A stretch of DNA of 64,000 bases, taken from assembly GCA_907165135.1 (NCBI GenBank), contig OU015566.1:13252157-13316156 (forward strand), in the 5' to 3' direction. Positions within the stretch are counted from its first letter, which is position 1, and every line of letters begins with the position of its first letter. The position numbers and the translations under genes are program-made. Shown piece after piece: positions 30,480 through 42,500 of the stretch. This DNA is from Oikopleura dioica (lineage: Eukaryota; Chordata; Appendicularia; Copelata; Oikopleuridae). The notes beneath the pieces are model-generated. The model made no database searches, was not told where the DNA came from, and worked only from the letters and a program-made list of their open reading frames with translations.

Positions 30480-32733
30480 TTATTTTTGCGCAGTGACTTC
30501 GACAGGTTCATTAGAAATGAGCTCTAATTGTCTTGAAGATGGCTGTCGAGAGAGGAAATCGGCGATTTCGTTGTTGTTGATGAAGCCTGGTTGAACAAGC
30601 CGCCGGCAGATCTTGAAAAATAAACAGAATATTCAATATTGTTTTCAAATGAAACGAACCTTGTTGATTCCCCAAATCGAGAGGAGAATCCTGATTGGGA
30701 TCAAATAAAGAACAAAGGTTATGATGAAGACAGCAGTCGAAAGCGTAGCGCTAGAAAATCCGATTTCCCAGTTCCAAGTGTTTTGAATCTTTTCGAGTAC
30801 TTCTGCGATTCCTTCCAGGGTATCTTGAGCATTCCGCAGCGCTAGAAAAACATCGAAATAGAACATAAAATAGGAAAAAAGTACCATCTTTTGAGTCTTG
30901 AAGCAGCTTGAAGTCCTTGGCAGCGGAGGATTTTTTCTTGTCGATTGAAAGAAGATCCGACTCTTCAGACCTTTTCTTGTGCGCGAATCTTTGCGAAATC
31001 AGGGCAGTAGCAAGAGCAAATGGGATCATCCAAAGCTCGAAGCAATTGACGAAGATCAACCAGCCAATCAAAGTTGAGACGGACACTAGAGGGCGCTTCC
31101 AGTGTAGGATGTCGTCGATGTTTTGTTTGATTGCTTCCATATCAGGAGTGACGATGAAAGACTGAAAATCCAGCTCTTATTTTCGAAGAATAATGTTACC
31201 TTGATTCTAGTGACCAGTTTCGCCATTCTAACCAAGCTCACATCCTCTTTTGGATGCTCCCAAATCTTCGTTCTTTTCGGCATAAACATTTTCAAACCAG
31301 AAATGAAAGGGTTGAATTTGAAGTCGATCTCGAATTCCAATGTACCGTCAGTCAGCCTTCCCTTGGCATCTTTCAGGTAGTAGTGGTAAGAGACTTTTGG
31401 TTTGAGCTTGTGAAGAGAGAGAAATAATTGGCCGAGAGATTCCTTCTTTCGACTGTCGATGAGCGATATTTCCACGAGATCGTGAGGATCATAAATATCC
31501 ACGACAAATCGATCGCCCCAAATTGCCACTGAAATTTCGATAACTGGCTTATTCTTGGGCCGTTTGATTACCTCCGCCAGAATCCTTGCTCGGAGTTGTC
31601 TCAAGCCGTTCATTTCCAAATCTTATTGATGCAATTACATCTCGCGAAGTTTTGAGCTTCGTCGCGCAAATGAGCATGATCGTCAATTTCCCGGTTTTCT
31701 GTGAATCTTTCATGATTTCAAATTGCTCCTGTTCAGATTTCTTTGCGCCAGTTTTTGAGATTGCGAGTTTCAATTCGCCAACTTTCGTCAGAGAACCTGC
31801 CCAAGTTCCTTAAATTAGGAGAATATGTTTTCAGGGAAAAGCTGACAACACAAAATTTAAAACCTGAAAGAATCGATGCAGTCTTCATGTCAATATTCTT
31901 TGAGTTCACCTTATCCGACTGAATTTCCGTCAAACTCAACGAGCCTCTCGCCAAAACCGTCTTTCCATCAAGCAAAACCATCAGCAACTCATCCCCGTCT
32001 TCTTTGTAATGATTGATGTCTACATCCGTGCGAATCTCTCCAATGGGTCCGTGAAACTTCACTGTTTTGGTTTTCACAGTTTGATTCTCTCCGTTTGAAA
32101 TTTTGAGCGTCGCAGATTTTGGCTGTTTCTCTCCATTGTAAGAAATGGTTTCTAGGCGGATGTGAATGATGGAGTCGAAGTTGGTGGAGGTTCTTTGACG
32201 TGGCTTTGGTGCTGGTTTCGTAGGATTGGTGTTGAAGGAGGTTCCTTTGATGACTTTTTCCTCGCAGCTGTCCATACTAAAATTGGCTTGAGTGGATGTA
32301 AAAAGAGACAAAAAAGCTACCTGGACATGCTCTCAGATTTTTGAACAACAATTTGAGCGAGAATCGAGCACTCGAGGGTGAACTCAGCTGAGCTGAGCGT
32401 GAGCGCAGTGGGAGCCAAACTCGCAGCGGGACTCGCCAGCGGCAATTTGAAACGGCAAAGCTCCTTATCTTTCACGAGCTTTTTCTGCTCAAAGAGAGTT
32501 AGGGTCAATTCCACCACATGGTCTGGGATTTCAAGCGTCGTAGGAGGTAGTTGAAGGTCGCTCGCGGATTTGTTCTTATGAAGGAATATTTTTAGGAAAT
32601 CAAGGAAAAGTACCTTGAAAGATTTTGTATTTCCATAGTCGGTAAATGGGCTTTCAATCGATAAATATAAAATATCAGGCAGTGTTTTCTTCGATTTCAA
32701 CGACACCAGATGCAAGTTGACTCTGTACTTCAT
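30480..32733 (-). CDS. MCTP: MCTP-like multiple C2 and transmembrane region protein
   Basis: ATG 32733, stop 30480-30482. About three C2-like beta-sandwich regions (32733-32330, 32300-31880, 31800-31200) precede the family-typical C-terminus: a TM region (WLIFVNCFELWMIPFALATA), a linker, then NAQDTLEGIAEVLEKIQNTW and TFVLYLIPIRILLSIWGINK and INNNEIADFLSRQPS. That tail matches the MCTP phosphoribosyltransferase-C-like end, which places the protein at ER membrane contact sites or synapses in animals. The C2 regions show few of the Asp clusters expected for Ca binding. Introns are tiny; one near 31553-31580 seems to be 28 nt and another (32575-32613) is 39 nt and in frame. Tail-to-tail with the PLA2-like gene, 80 bp apart. 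Confidence 0.78.
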
Positions 32734-33039
32734 CTTCTCTTCTCTTTGTCAATATCAATATTATCTTCTTAGATTTATTATCCTGCTGCTCGTAAAGTGC
32801 GCTGAAACACTTGAATAGGCGCGTAGGTGGCGCTTTTTATAAAAATTCTCTTTGAAACGTCAGAACTCCGGAATATCACTTTTCAAATTATTCCAAAAAA
32901 AGGAGGAGGGGCAGTTGAGATTATTTTTGCAGAGGTTTGAATAATTGACACCCAATGATCCCTTTAGGCTACTAGAAAAGTGCACACTCACCCTGAATCA
33001 TACTATTTTAGCGAAGCTCATTCTTTATTAACAGAAACA
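32734..33039. other. Intergenic, no gene seen
   Basis: 5' flank of the MCTP-like gene and 3' flank of the kinase; AT-rich, nothing supported. Confidence 0.4.
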
Positions 33040-35388
33040 TCAACTATAAGAAATCGACAGATAGTGCGCCTCAGTTATTTGTACAGCATCTCTTGGGAGC
33101 ATCTCCGGTGTTTGATAAGCGACATTATCGCCCATGTAGTTCGCAAACATTTTCTTCACGCTTCCGTTAACCACATCTGAATATTTTTAAAGAGAGAACA
33201 TTTCAGAAAGAGTTACCTAATTGCTCTCGAATTCTGTTGTCAACAAATTTCATGTATCGTTCCCCTCTTTGTGGCTAAAAGAGTAAAGTCTGTTGTTGGA
33301 GAGATGAATTTTATTCACCTGATTTTGATTTATTCCAAGACGTTTTTCAAGCTCCAAATGCAAATCGCGCAGCAAATGCACATCGCAAGAAGTATCCATT
33401 GTTTGTCGAATGTCCTGTTCCGTCATGTTTTGGAATTGACTCTAAAACGAATGGCTACGTTATGGCTTTTTAGCTTCAAACTGACGTTTGGCTCAAAAAC
33501 AGTCTTGTAGTAGGTATTTTGAAGATCCTTTGGTCCCGCTCGGTTCTTGTCCTGTCGGATGGTCTTCATTGATTCGGTCAGATTTGAAAGCTGCTCGTTG
33601 AGATCGTTCACTTCGCTCGGATGGATAGACTGAACAAAAAAATTCTTAAAAGTAGTTGTGATAATTATTTAACTAACGTAAAGTTCTTGTGTGAGTTCTA
33701 GCTGTTGTTTCTCGAGCACTTCGATGTTCTTCTTGATTTCACGACCTTCGTCATTCCAGTTGTTAATCCTGTTGGTTAAGTCGACTCGCTGTCTTTTTTA
33801 AATTGAAAAAGTCAGAAATTTCAGAATTTTCAAAAATCGTCTTAGTATTTTGAAATTTTCCTGTTAACTTCGATGATAAGCTGTCTTCTCTTCTGGAAAT
33901 CACAGAAACGAGTGTAATCAGAAGGGCCAAGTTTGACTGTTGTTGTCGGTCCAAAAGCTTGAGTTGCCACGAGACCTTCGTTTATCGCTAAAATTGGTTG
34001 AATTGATGAAAGAGAAAACGCCTTATTACCTCTGTTGATTATCCTGCTTTCTTCGTTCATCTGAGTGATAATTCGATTTGCGAACTCTACTTCTTGTTGG
34101 CGTTCTTTCTTCAATTTCTGGTATTGGACTTGATCTTCATCTATTCTTGCGCCGTCAGTCTTGTGAGCGGCTTTTCGATTTTGAAGGCGAGTTAGATCTC
34201 GTTCAATAGTCAGGAGTTTCTGCCGAATTGCTCTTGCCCTTTCTATTTCAGAAGGTCTTCTTTCTAGCGGTGGTCTGTTGGGTGCTGGACCAGTATTTCC
34301 AGGCTCTCCTGGTTGTCGGTATGTTCCTGGTGCTGGCTGCATTGTAACTGTAACTCGCTCAGGAGAAATACCCTGGCGTAGCTGCTCGTAAATTGGAAAG
34401 ACGACTGGATGATTGAGCAAATCGCTAGCTGTTGGTCGAAAATGGAGATGGCTTTGATTAGGCATCATGTTTTCCTTCTGACGATCCTTGAAGCAGCTCT
34501 GGATGATCTGTGCAGCATGAGGACTACCTTGGATGGGCTGATAGATTCTGTTTTTGATCTTGTAATAGATCTGCATCATATTTGGATCCATAAAGGGGCT
34601 CTTCAGCATGATCATTTCGTAGAGCAAAACTCCAAGCGACCAGATATCGCAATCGACTCCGTATCGCTCTCCCATGCAAATTTCTGGCGGAAAATAAAGA
34701 GGAGTTCCAACCCCTAAAAAAGAAATTTCTCTATGACTAAATGATTGCCGTCACGGCGTCACCTGAAAATGTTGATTGAACATCATCATTGAAACATCGC
34801 ACAATGCCGAAATCTCCGAGCTTGCAAGTTTTTAGCCCTCTCATAAAGAAAATGTTAAGAGGCTTGATATCTCGGTGAGCAATTTTCATTCCGTGGATGT
34901 ATTCAATTGCCATTACAATTTGCGAAAACCAGACAAAAATATCTTCCTCTTTAAATCGGCGCCCTACGAAGTTTAATTTTGAAATCAAGGAAGAGAATCA
35001 CCTTGGACACGAGTACTTTCGATCGCGTTTTGCAAGTCTCCGCCGTCGCAAAACTCCATGACGATTCTTACTTCTTTCGTTGTCCCTCCCCAGCCAGCGT
35101 TTTTAGATTCATATTCGTCAATGTAACGGACAATGAATTGATGACTTAGCGACTTTAATATCTTTGCTTCTTCCCGTGCTAGCTGTACATCTTGGTCGTT
35201 TTTTGTTTTTATCAGTTTTATCACGCATTGCAAGTTATCTATAAATCATTGAAAACGAATAAAGAAGGGAAAGTACCGTGTTTTCGTTGCGCTAAAACAG
35301 CCTTTCCAAATGCTCCTTTTCCAAGTTCTTTGATCTTTTTATACTTTTGAGAAAATTCCGACGTAAAAACTGGAGTCTGAAATCCCAT
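33040..35388 (-). CDS. NEK: NIMA-related (NEK-type) protein kinase with coiled-coil tail
   Basis: ATG 35388 (MGFQTPVFTSEFSQKYKKIK), stop 33040. Kinase motifs: GKGAFGKAVLAQRK (P-loop), VIKLIK (catalytic Lys), HRDIKPLNIFF (catalytic loop), LGDFGIVRCF (DFG), an activation segment running into PPEICMGERYGVDCDIWSLG, and FRPTASDLLNHPVV. PPEI-C and DIWSLG-x-LLYEM are typical of the NEK family. After the kinase domain come a Pro-rich linker (APNRPPLERRPSEIE) and long Glu/Lys/Arg/Gln-rich helices (LTRLQNRKAAHKTDGAR, NRIITQMNEESRI, REIKKNIEVLEKQQLELTQE) extending to 33040, probably a coiled coil. Likely roles are cell cycle or ciliary, by family. Exact subfamily not assigned; several short introns. Confidence 0.82.
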
Positions 35389-35566
35389 GCTTGCTACGTT
35401 AAATTTCTCTGCAATGTGGAAACCAGGGCCATTTCAGCGCCAACGCGCCTCAGGCTAATATTTACAAAAGAAGGGAAAGCGAAGTCGTAATTTTCCCAAT
35501 TGTAAATATGAGGAGTTCAGACTGTAAGATGACTAACGGACGCAAAAGATTGAACTACTCTTTTTA

Positions 35567-36776
35567 TTAAAATTCGAAATCAGAATAGGCAGCAACAGGT
35601 TTCTTGAGCATGGAAATTTCGTTTTGATAGTTTATCTTTGGGCTGTTTCTCAAGGATCGTGATTTGACGATCATATAAATCAAGTCGCAAACGATCAGAA
35701 CAACGGAAATAACTTGCATGGCCAGGCAGTAGTGGAGAAAGATCGTCTTTTCATAGGCACGAGGGACGAAACACTTGACTATCGGATCTTGAGAGCATGC
35801 CGAGAAGGGTTCTTGACCAACAGTACACAGCCAGCTTGAGGAAGATGAAGAATTATTAGTTTGCATAACAGAAAAACCTACGTTCTTGGAATGTGCCAGA
35901 CTTCAGAAAAGGTCAGCTGCGCTTGTTCTTCCATTTCAAAGCCTATTTTTAAATCCGCATTGGTCGTGATTCGTTGCAGGATGTAAATATTGTAGATGAA
36001 GAACACTTCCAGACCGAGTTTGATTACTGAACTTTCTGACGATCATGTTCCTTTGAAAGCCTTACCAGAGAAAATATAATAACAGCTGATTACAATAGGA
36101 TTCCAAATGACTTCCTCACTGTCACCTGTTATGTAATTGAATTGCTAGAAAAATAGAAAAATGCTTCGGAAAATCTTTTAGGACTTACAGAGACAGAGAC
36201 ATATCCGCTCAATTCTTCCTTTCTTTTACGGTAGTAATCATTCGAGAGGTATCTCCTATTCTTTCCAATCTCCAGTTCTACTTCGGCGATTTCGCGTTTG
36301 ATCTTCGAGTTTTTCTCTTGTACGCTGAGAGTAATCCCCAAAAACAAAAAGACTAAAACAACTCGTCAAAATCAAAAAAGAAACTTTGAAAACTAACTTG
36401 GAATCGAAATGAACAAAATCTGCATTTCCCAAAGACGACTGTGCGAAATCGGATGAAATCTATTGAAGCACTAGGAAAAAAGAAATCATTATCAGGTTAT
36501 GAGTACGATTCTTACGATAGGTCGACAACCAGGTTGTTCTGTAATGCACTTGAAATCTTGAGCGTCATTTTCAGTCGTATAACCATCGTAAATTGGTTCT
36601 CCGATCGCTTCTACTGCCAGCAATCGGAAGATGAACAACACGATCAACCTTAAAATCTTCTAAGGCAAGAGACTTCCTGAGGTTTTCCGGCATAATTCAT
36701 GCCGAGTCAGAGTAGAGGAAAGATGTATTTCAAAAATGCCCGGAATTACTTTTTGCTTTATTATTGTCTCAGACAT
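35567..36776 (-). CDS. Connexin (gap junction protein)
   Basis: Four-TM gap-junction subunit. Landmarks: TM1 KILRLIVLFIFRLLAVEAIG, first extracellular loop FKCITEQPGCRPICFNRFHP followed by ISHSRLWEMQILFISIP (the conserved Cys pattern and FPISH-like motif), a charged cytoplasmic loop (KNSKIKREIAEVELEIGKNR), TM3, second loop WLCTVGQEPFSACSQDPIVK and CFVPR, and TM4 EKTIFLHYCLAMQVISVVLI. Connexins are essentially chordate-specific. The start is tentative: ATG 36776 opens a frame with STLT before TM1, but the splice between them is unclear. The short C-tail ends SDFEF at 35567. Confidence 0.85.
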
Positions 36777-37015
36777 TTTTTTGACATTTGTCTGTTAGAG
36801 AAAATTTGTCGTCCATACTAGTAGGCACTCATAAAAATGGTGACACCATGAATATCTTCAAGAAAAACTCTATTACTAACCCTAACCCAACGAATAAGAT
36901 TGCTGTATTTTGCCTACCGGCCAATCAAAATCCTGTTCCATAAAATTACTTCCATAAATTGTTTCAACCCTATTTTTATAATTTCTATTTAAAATTTATC
37001 ATTTTCTTTTTCAAT
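36777..37015. other. Intergenic, no gene seen
   Basis: 5' flank of the connexin gene. Includes ACTAACCCTAACCC near 36875, a two-unit telomere-like string that is probably coincidental. Confidence 0.3.
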
Positions 37016-37393
37016 TTACCATGCATATCCAAAAGGGGTAGTGTACTTGATGATCTTTTCCGTTGCATCTGTCAGTAATTCCGCCGTTCCAGCAAAACCC
37101 ATTTCAAATTCTCTCCTTCTTTCGAACTCGTTTTTTGTTAGTTTTCTAGTAGAGGAAAGTTTTGTATTTTCAAGCAACGATTTCAATGGGCACGGATTTG
37201 CTTCGTTTGAGATAAAAAGCGCGCAGATTTTTAAGCTTTCGATTGTTAATCGACAATTGTCGTATTTTTTCCTTCTCGAGCGTGAATTTATTGACGATGA
37301 ATACGATTGAGCGGATTCAGAAAAGAAAAATGCACCGACATAAGAGGTCCTTCTTGAGTGTCTGAGACTCAACGACCGACCTTGAGAAAACAA
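37016..37393 (-). CDS. Open frame just downstream of the sulfotransferase, unknown
   Basis: 125-codon minus-strand frame with no ATG at its 5' end (opens at a TTG). It is Ser/Arg-rich at first, then LLENTKLSSTRKLTKNEFER and MGFAGTAELLTDATEK. About 40 bp after the stop of the sulfotransferase gene, so it could be a second cistron, a 3' exon or UTR. No family recognised. Confidence 0.25.
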   Translation of the reverse strand: MFSQGRSLSLRHSRRTSYVGAFFFSESAQSYSSSINSRSRRKKYDNCRLTIESLKICALFISNEANPCPLKSLLENTKLSSTRKLTKNEFERRREFEMGFAGTAELLTDATEKIIKYTTPFGYAW

Positions 37394-37433
37394 ACGATGA
37401 TTTTTTGAAAAAGAAATTTATCAATTTAAAAAT

Positions 37434-39070
37434 TCAGCCAGAGTAAAAAGTTGGAAATGACAGGATATCTTCGAAGGTCGACTCTTCTGATATTTGGTTG
37501 TAGCCAAGAATCTCCATATTTGCAGAGCAAAAAGTCTGAAGCTCTTGAATTGAATCACTGTCGACTTCGTCAATCCAAGCAAGAGCCGTTTTCTTTGAGT
37601 CGCGACTTGTTTCAAAAGCACCTTAAAAAGTTATAAAAATTCCTCCTCAAAAACAAACCAGAGCTTGTGTCTTTTTCCCGAGTATTTTCTTTAATCCAGT
37701 TTTTGACCTTTTCTGTCAGTTCGAAGCCGGCAAAATGAAGAATTCTCTGGCTCTGACCCAATGGGCCCATAGCTACGTCCTCGTATCTGACTATCATGCT
37801 CCTTTCTTTCAGCCAGCTCGAAGAATTTCTTTCTGCCAAAAACTCGCTTGTATGAGTGCATACTTGTTTCGTAAGAGACTTGTGCAGTTTGGACAATTTT
37901 TCCTTGTCTTGCACCTCTGTTTTGTACATTTTCATCCTGCTTCCATAAATGCCTCTTGGATCGCGAGCCAGAAAGATGATCTTCAAATCAATGTTGTTGT
38001 CCTCCGCCATTTGTTGAAGCCGCCCGACTTCGATGAATCGGATGCTTTTGATTACAGGAATGAGGGACTTGCATACTTTCGAGGCCAATTGAGCATCTAC
38101 CAGGCCACAAACACTGTTGCACTGTGAAAGCTCTGTATCTCGAAAACAAAAGGGTTGAGCACAAAGCCTACGATGCTTCGATCGGAAGACGAAATTGCCT
38201 TGAGTGTCCAACTTGTCGTGAAGGTCCAAATCTTCGCTGAAGACATCGTAGGGAATGCTGAGGTCGTAGAGATCTGTGAAGTTGCATTTGAGATTTTTCG
38301 TTAGCAAGTCTAGCCGTAAATCGATAGTTCTTGGGGAAAAACCGGATTCGGAATATTCATGGAGCGGTTCGAAAATGTAGAAGGCATCGTCGTTGTTGTT
38401 GAATAATTCGCCGAGGAAGGTTGACCCGGATCGCATGAAGGTAAGGATCTAGGCATAAAAAAAATGAGTCTTGGAAAAAATACAAAAATAAGGAACATGA
38501 AAGGATCATTCAAAGTGCGATCTTAGCTTCAGAAACAACTTCTAATGATAACCTACAGTTTCTCTTAGGTAGTACCAAATCCCGTCTATCATGTCCGAGT
38601 AGCCTCTTATCATGTCCTTGTTAGCAATTCACATGCCTTATCAGCGATTTCAATGCTTATCAGCTTCGAGTATTTTTGCCAATAAATTATTAGAGAATAA
38701 TTTTAATTATTTGTTATATAATATAACTTATATTTGTGAATGCCCATTTCACCAACCACCACCGCATGATTTTGTTCTTCCTTCAAATTTTTCTATAAAA
38801 AATCGAACCTACCAAAATAGCTTTTTCTGGCTCTTTTTTGACTTCTTCATCAATTTTTTTCCTCTCAAGTTGTTTATTTGCCTCTTGAATCTTTTCGTTT
38901 TCAATATATGTTTCTTCAACCAGATTATCTTGCATAAAACGGTATCTACCGGTATTCATGTCTCTTAGCGTTCGTATCAGCATGAAAAATGACAGACACA
39001 AGATTGACAATAGAATACCGTAAAATATTTCCATCTTTCCAGGTTTTTTCTTGACTACAATTTCTCTCAT
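37434..39070 (-). CDS. Golgi carbohydrate sulfotransferase (CHST1/3-type)
   Basis: Type II membrane enzyme that would transfer sulfate from PAPS to Gal/GlcNAc/GalNAc 6-O positions in the Golgi. ATG 39070: cytoplasmic MREIVVKKKPGKM, TM IFYGILLSILCLSFFMLI, and a Lys/Glu-rich stem. The catalytic domain starts ILTFMRSGSTFLGELFN (5'-phosphosulfate-binding loop RSGST) with FEPLHE next. The 3'-phosphate-binding motif IIFLARDPRGIYGSRMKMY follows, and SMIVRYEDVAMGP comes later. The tail is NMEILGYNQIS, stop at 37434. RSGST, FEPL and RDPR are the family hallmarks, all intact. The intron between stem and catalytic domain is about 350 nt and may hide a short exon. Confidence 0.85.
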
Positions 39071-39598
39071 TGTTTTAATAAAAAAGGTCTGTCAATTGAT
39101 AAAAGGGGGCAGTGCACGGGGAACATGGACTTCTTTATTCCCTCAAGCAATTTCGACCACAAATATCAGGGAAAAGATCTTGTAGCAAAGAACTGCCTCA
39201 AGGAAAGCATCGCGTCAACCGCAATTTATAAATTTGACATGGTACGATGATAAATACAGCTGAGTTGATTTTTTGAATAGTTTACTTTATTAAAATATTA
39301 TTATTAAATACTGTTGAACATTTTTTGGTTGAAGAAGGAAAATGGTGCAGAGCTAGTTTTTGAGATAGTATTAGTGGCAGCATGCGGCATGCACGTTTGC
39401 ATAAATAGATACTTAATGATAAGCGATATTCACAGTACAGTGGGTAGAATGTACAGTAAGGATTGGTGGCAGAAGAAGTGTCAAAGATATAATGCATTTT
39501 CGTCTAATTTTCAATTTCAAATTGGATATTTTTTCAATTGGGAGGTAGGCATTACTGTAACTGTTGATCATTTCGAGGCCAGCCTACGTAATTGACAA
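39071..39598. other. Intergenic, no supported gene
   Basis: 5' flank of the sulfotransferase and 3' end of the matrix gene. A 93-codon plus-strand frame at 39314-39595 has no visible domain or splice logic. Confidence 0.4.
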
Positions 39599-42500
39599 TT
39601 AGCGTAGGCGGTTGTCAGACTGCACTTCTGACGAGAGAAGCGATGCATAGGCGGATAATAGGGCCGTCCATTGGGGATACAGATAGTCTTTATAAATTCG
39701 GAAGTCGGCTTCCCAGTCGGAGGTGAAGGAGTCCGTGGTGGCCATTTCGTCGAAAGCTCGCGAGTCTTGAAAAGATTTTTGATTGGCTGGAATAATGAAA
39801 GCGTTCTTTTGATCGGTCGAAAATGCTCCAACTGTAATATGATTGGCAATTAGCTTAGCTTACCAAATTCAGGAGCTTGGTCGCACAAGTTAAATGTGCA
39901 GCCATTAAGATCCTTCCACGTGACCAAGTTTGACTTGCAGGGAATATTCTCTCTCAGCGCTGGGCAAGTAAGATTCCTCGGTCGGGTCCAGAAGTTTTTC
40001 TTCCTAGCAACGCGGGCGTAAGAATCGAACATTTTGCTCCACTGATTGAAGGAGAAATATCTAAAACGAAAATTATCGAAGTCGGGGGAAAGAGTTGCTT
40101 ACCTCCATTTGTACCATTTTTCCATCCAGTCCCGATCTTCCTCGAGTGTCTTGACCCGGATCGAGACAGGAGCTGATTGCAGATTATCGGAAATAGAAGC
40201 GACAGAGATTTCGTACTCCGTAGCAGTTTTCAAACTGTAGAAACAGATCTAAAACAATATTGAAGAAGATTACTTGGGCGAAGCTTCTTTACCCGTTGAT
40301 CAGTAATTGGCACTCGTTGAGGTTGTACGATGAAATCTGCGTCGGAGACTTCATTCAGCGTGATTTTATAAGCATCGACTGAGGCAATCATCTTGTTGAA
40401 GACGAGGCAAAGGGTGTTGCTCAACTTTTCGACGGTCAGATTGTTTCGGTCGACTTCGGTTATTGAATTGTCCTGAAAGATAATGAGTTTATAACTATCT
40501 TGAATTCAATTGAAAAAGAAGGCTCGGGCATTATTAGTTTTCATGCATAAATCATTCAGAAGTGTCTAACAGACATTTAACATGCAGACAGGCATTCAAA
40601 CGGAAGCATTCCTCTTTGGGAACCTGTTTTACTGATGTTCTGTTGCGGTCGACTTCATTGAAAAAATCTCCAGCAGTCGTTAGCTCGTTGAAAAAGCTCG
40701 GAGAGGGGGTCGTGAATCCGAAAAGTGAGAAGGGAAGGTCCCCGCTTGTCGTTCCAAAAAGAAAAGGATCGATGGTGAAATCGTCCATGTTCAAAAACGG
40801 GGAGTTAGGGGTTGAGCCGAAAGATAGAATCGGAGAAGCGGTGGTGCCAAATCCATCGAAGGGAAAAGGGCTGGTGGGACCGTTGGGGTTGAAAAAGACG
40901 GAATCGGTGGTCTGAGAGTTCGGGGTCGGATTCGGGTTGAAAATGAAGGAGTCGGTAGTGAAATCAAAGAGGATCATGTTTTGGGTCGCATCATTTCCGA
41001 AAATAGGAAAAGCGGTGGTAAATCCATTTGGTCGAAAAATCTCGTCAAGGCTTAGATCGGAATTTACCATTGAGCTTGTTGAAACCATCCGTTGAAATGA
41101 CACTGGCGTGTTTCGCAGGACAGAATCAGCAGTTGCTGTTTCGAAGAAAACATCGACATTCGAGATGTATTGAGTTTCGGATTCGAGGTTGCCAACGGTG
41201 ACGGCGACGTTGTTTCGGTCTTGGAGCTCGGCATCGTCGAAGGTGGCGGTGGTGCCTTTGATGACTTCGTTTGTCGAAGGGTTGAGGAGTTTTATCACGT
41301 ATCGGGAGGCGTTTGGAACGCGATTGAAACGAAGCTGAATGGCATAGAAATGGATAGTGAAAAATTGCTTACGTTGAGAGTAGAGGGAGAAGAAGTGACA
41401 ACAATGGATTCTTCGAGTTGTTGTTTGATTTTCTCGCGGACATTGTTGGCGGAGTCGCATTGCTCGAGTTTGACACATCGCTCGCCGTTCCAAATTGGCG
41501 CAAGTGGATCTGGGCAAACGCAGGCAGGCTGAAAATGGATGAAAAGGAGATCAAAAGGTACTTTGGTAGACATAAGATTTTCACTTCTTGACTTTCGCTT
41601 TTCAAAAATTTCTGCTTTAGAAGAAAGTTTTACGACCTCTTTAGTTTCCTACCTTTGTCAGACTTTATTATATACAATTAGTCATATCGTATCGTTAGTT
41701 GACGAGAGTTCAATTACATTTCATTTATTTAGCATAAGCTTTTCGCCAATTTCGGCTTCTTCAGTGCTTTTGAGATGCAAAGACAGAACTCTTATTATTA
41801 TACAGAACTCAGAAGTCATATTTGTTTATATTACCTGTCCTTCATTACAGACACAGGAGGGGTCATCACAGCTCGGCACACAGCCACAATCGCGCTTCAC
41901 CAATCCTCGCCGCTCGCAATCTGAAAAATTAGGTCAAGAGATATCCAGCCATTTTCGGAACTATCTCATTTCACGCTCCGGTGCGTGCCCTCATGCGGAT
42001 CAACTGCTGATCTCCCGCGGCGATCAATATTTGAGACTGCTCAGAGACACTCTTTGTCTTACTCGCGAAAAACAAATTTTCAAACGAAGAAATACGAAAA
42101 AAACCAAACCAGAGAGAAACGCTCAAAAACAGAGTTGAAAATGGAAGTTTGGGGGCAAAAAATATTTGTATGTTTGTTGTTTTTGATATTTCCGATGATC
42201 TTTGGAATCGCTCTGCCGTATTTCTCCATGAGAAAGCATCTGAGAAACAGAAGCTTGCCCAGTTGGTATGGACCGGTTAATGCCATGTCTATTGGGTTGC
42301 TTTTTGGAGTGATGATTCTACACTTGATTCCAGGTAAATTTTTATATTGAAATTTTTTAACCCTTCCGCGCACGATTGATATAAAAAGGCCTCTAATTCT
42401 GTCTCAGACACATATTGGTCAAAATGCGCAAAGGGGTTAAAAAGCCTATATTCACGAAAAAATATATTTATTTATCTATTTCTATCATAAAAGATGCCTT

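Noticed and set aside
36875-36890. Telomere-like repeat AACCCTAACCC
   Set aside because: Only about two units; insufficient for an interstitial telomeric array.
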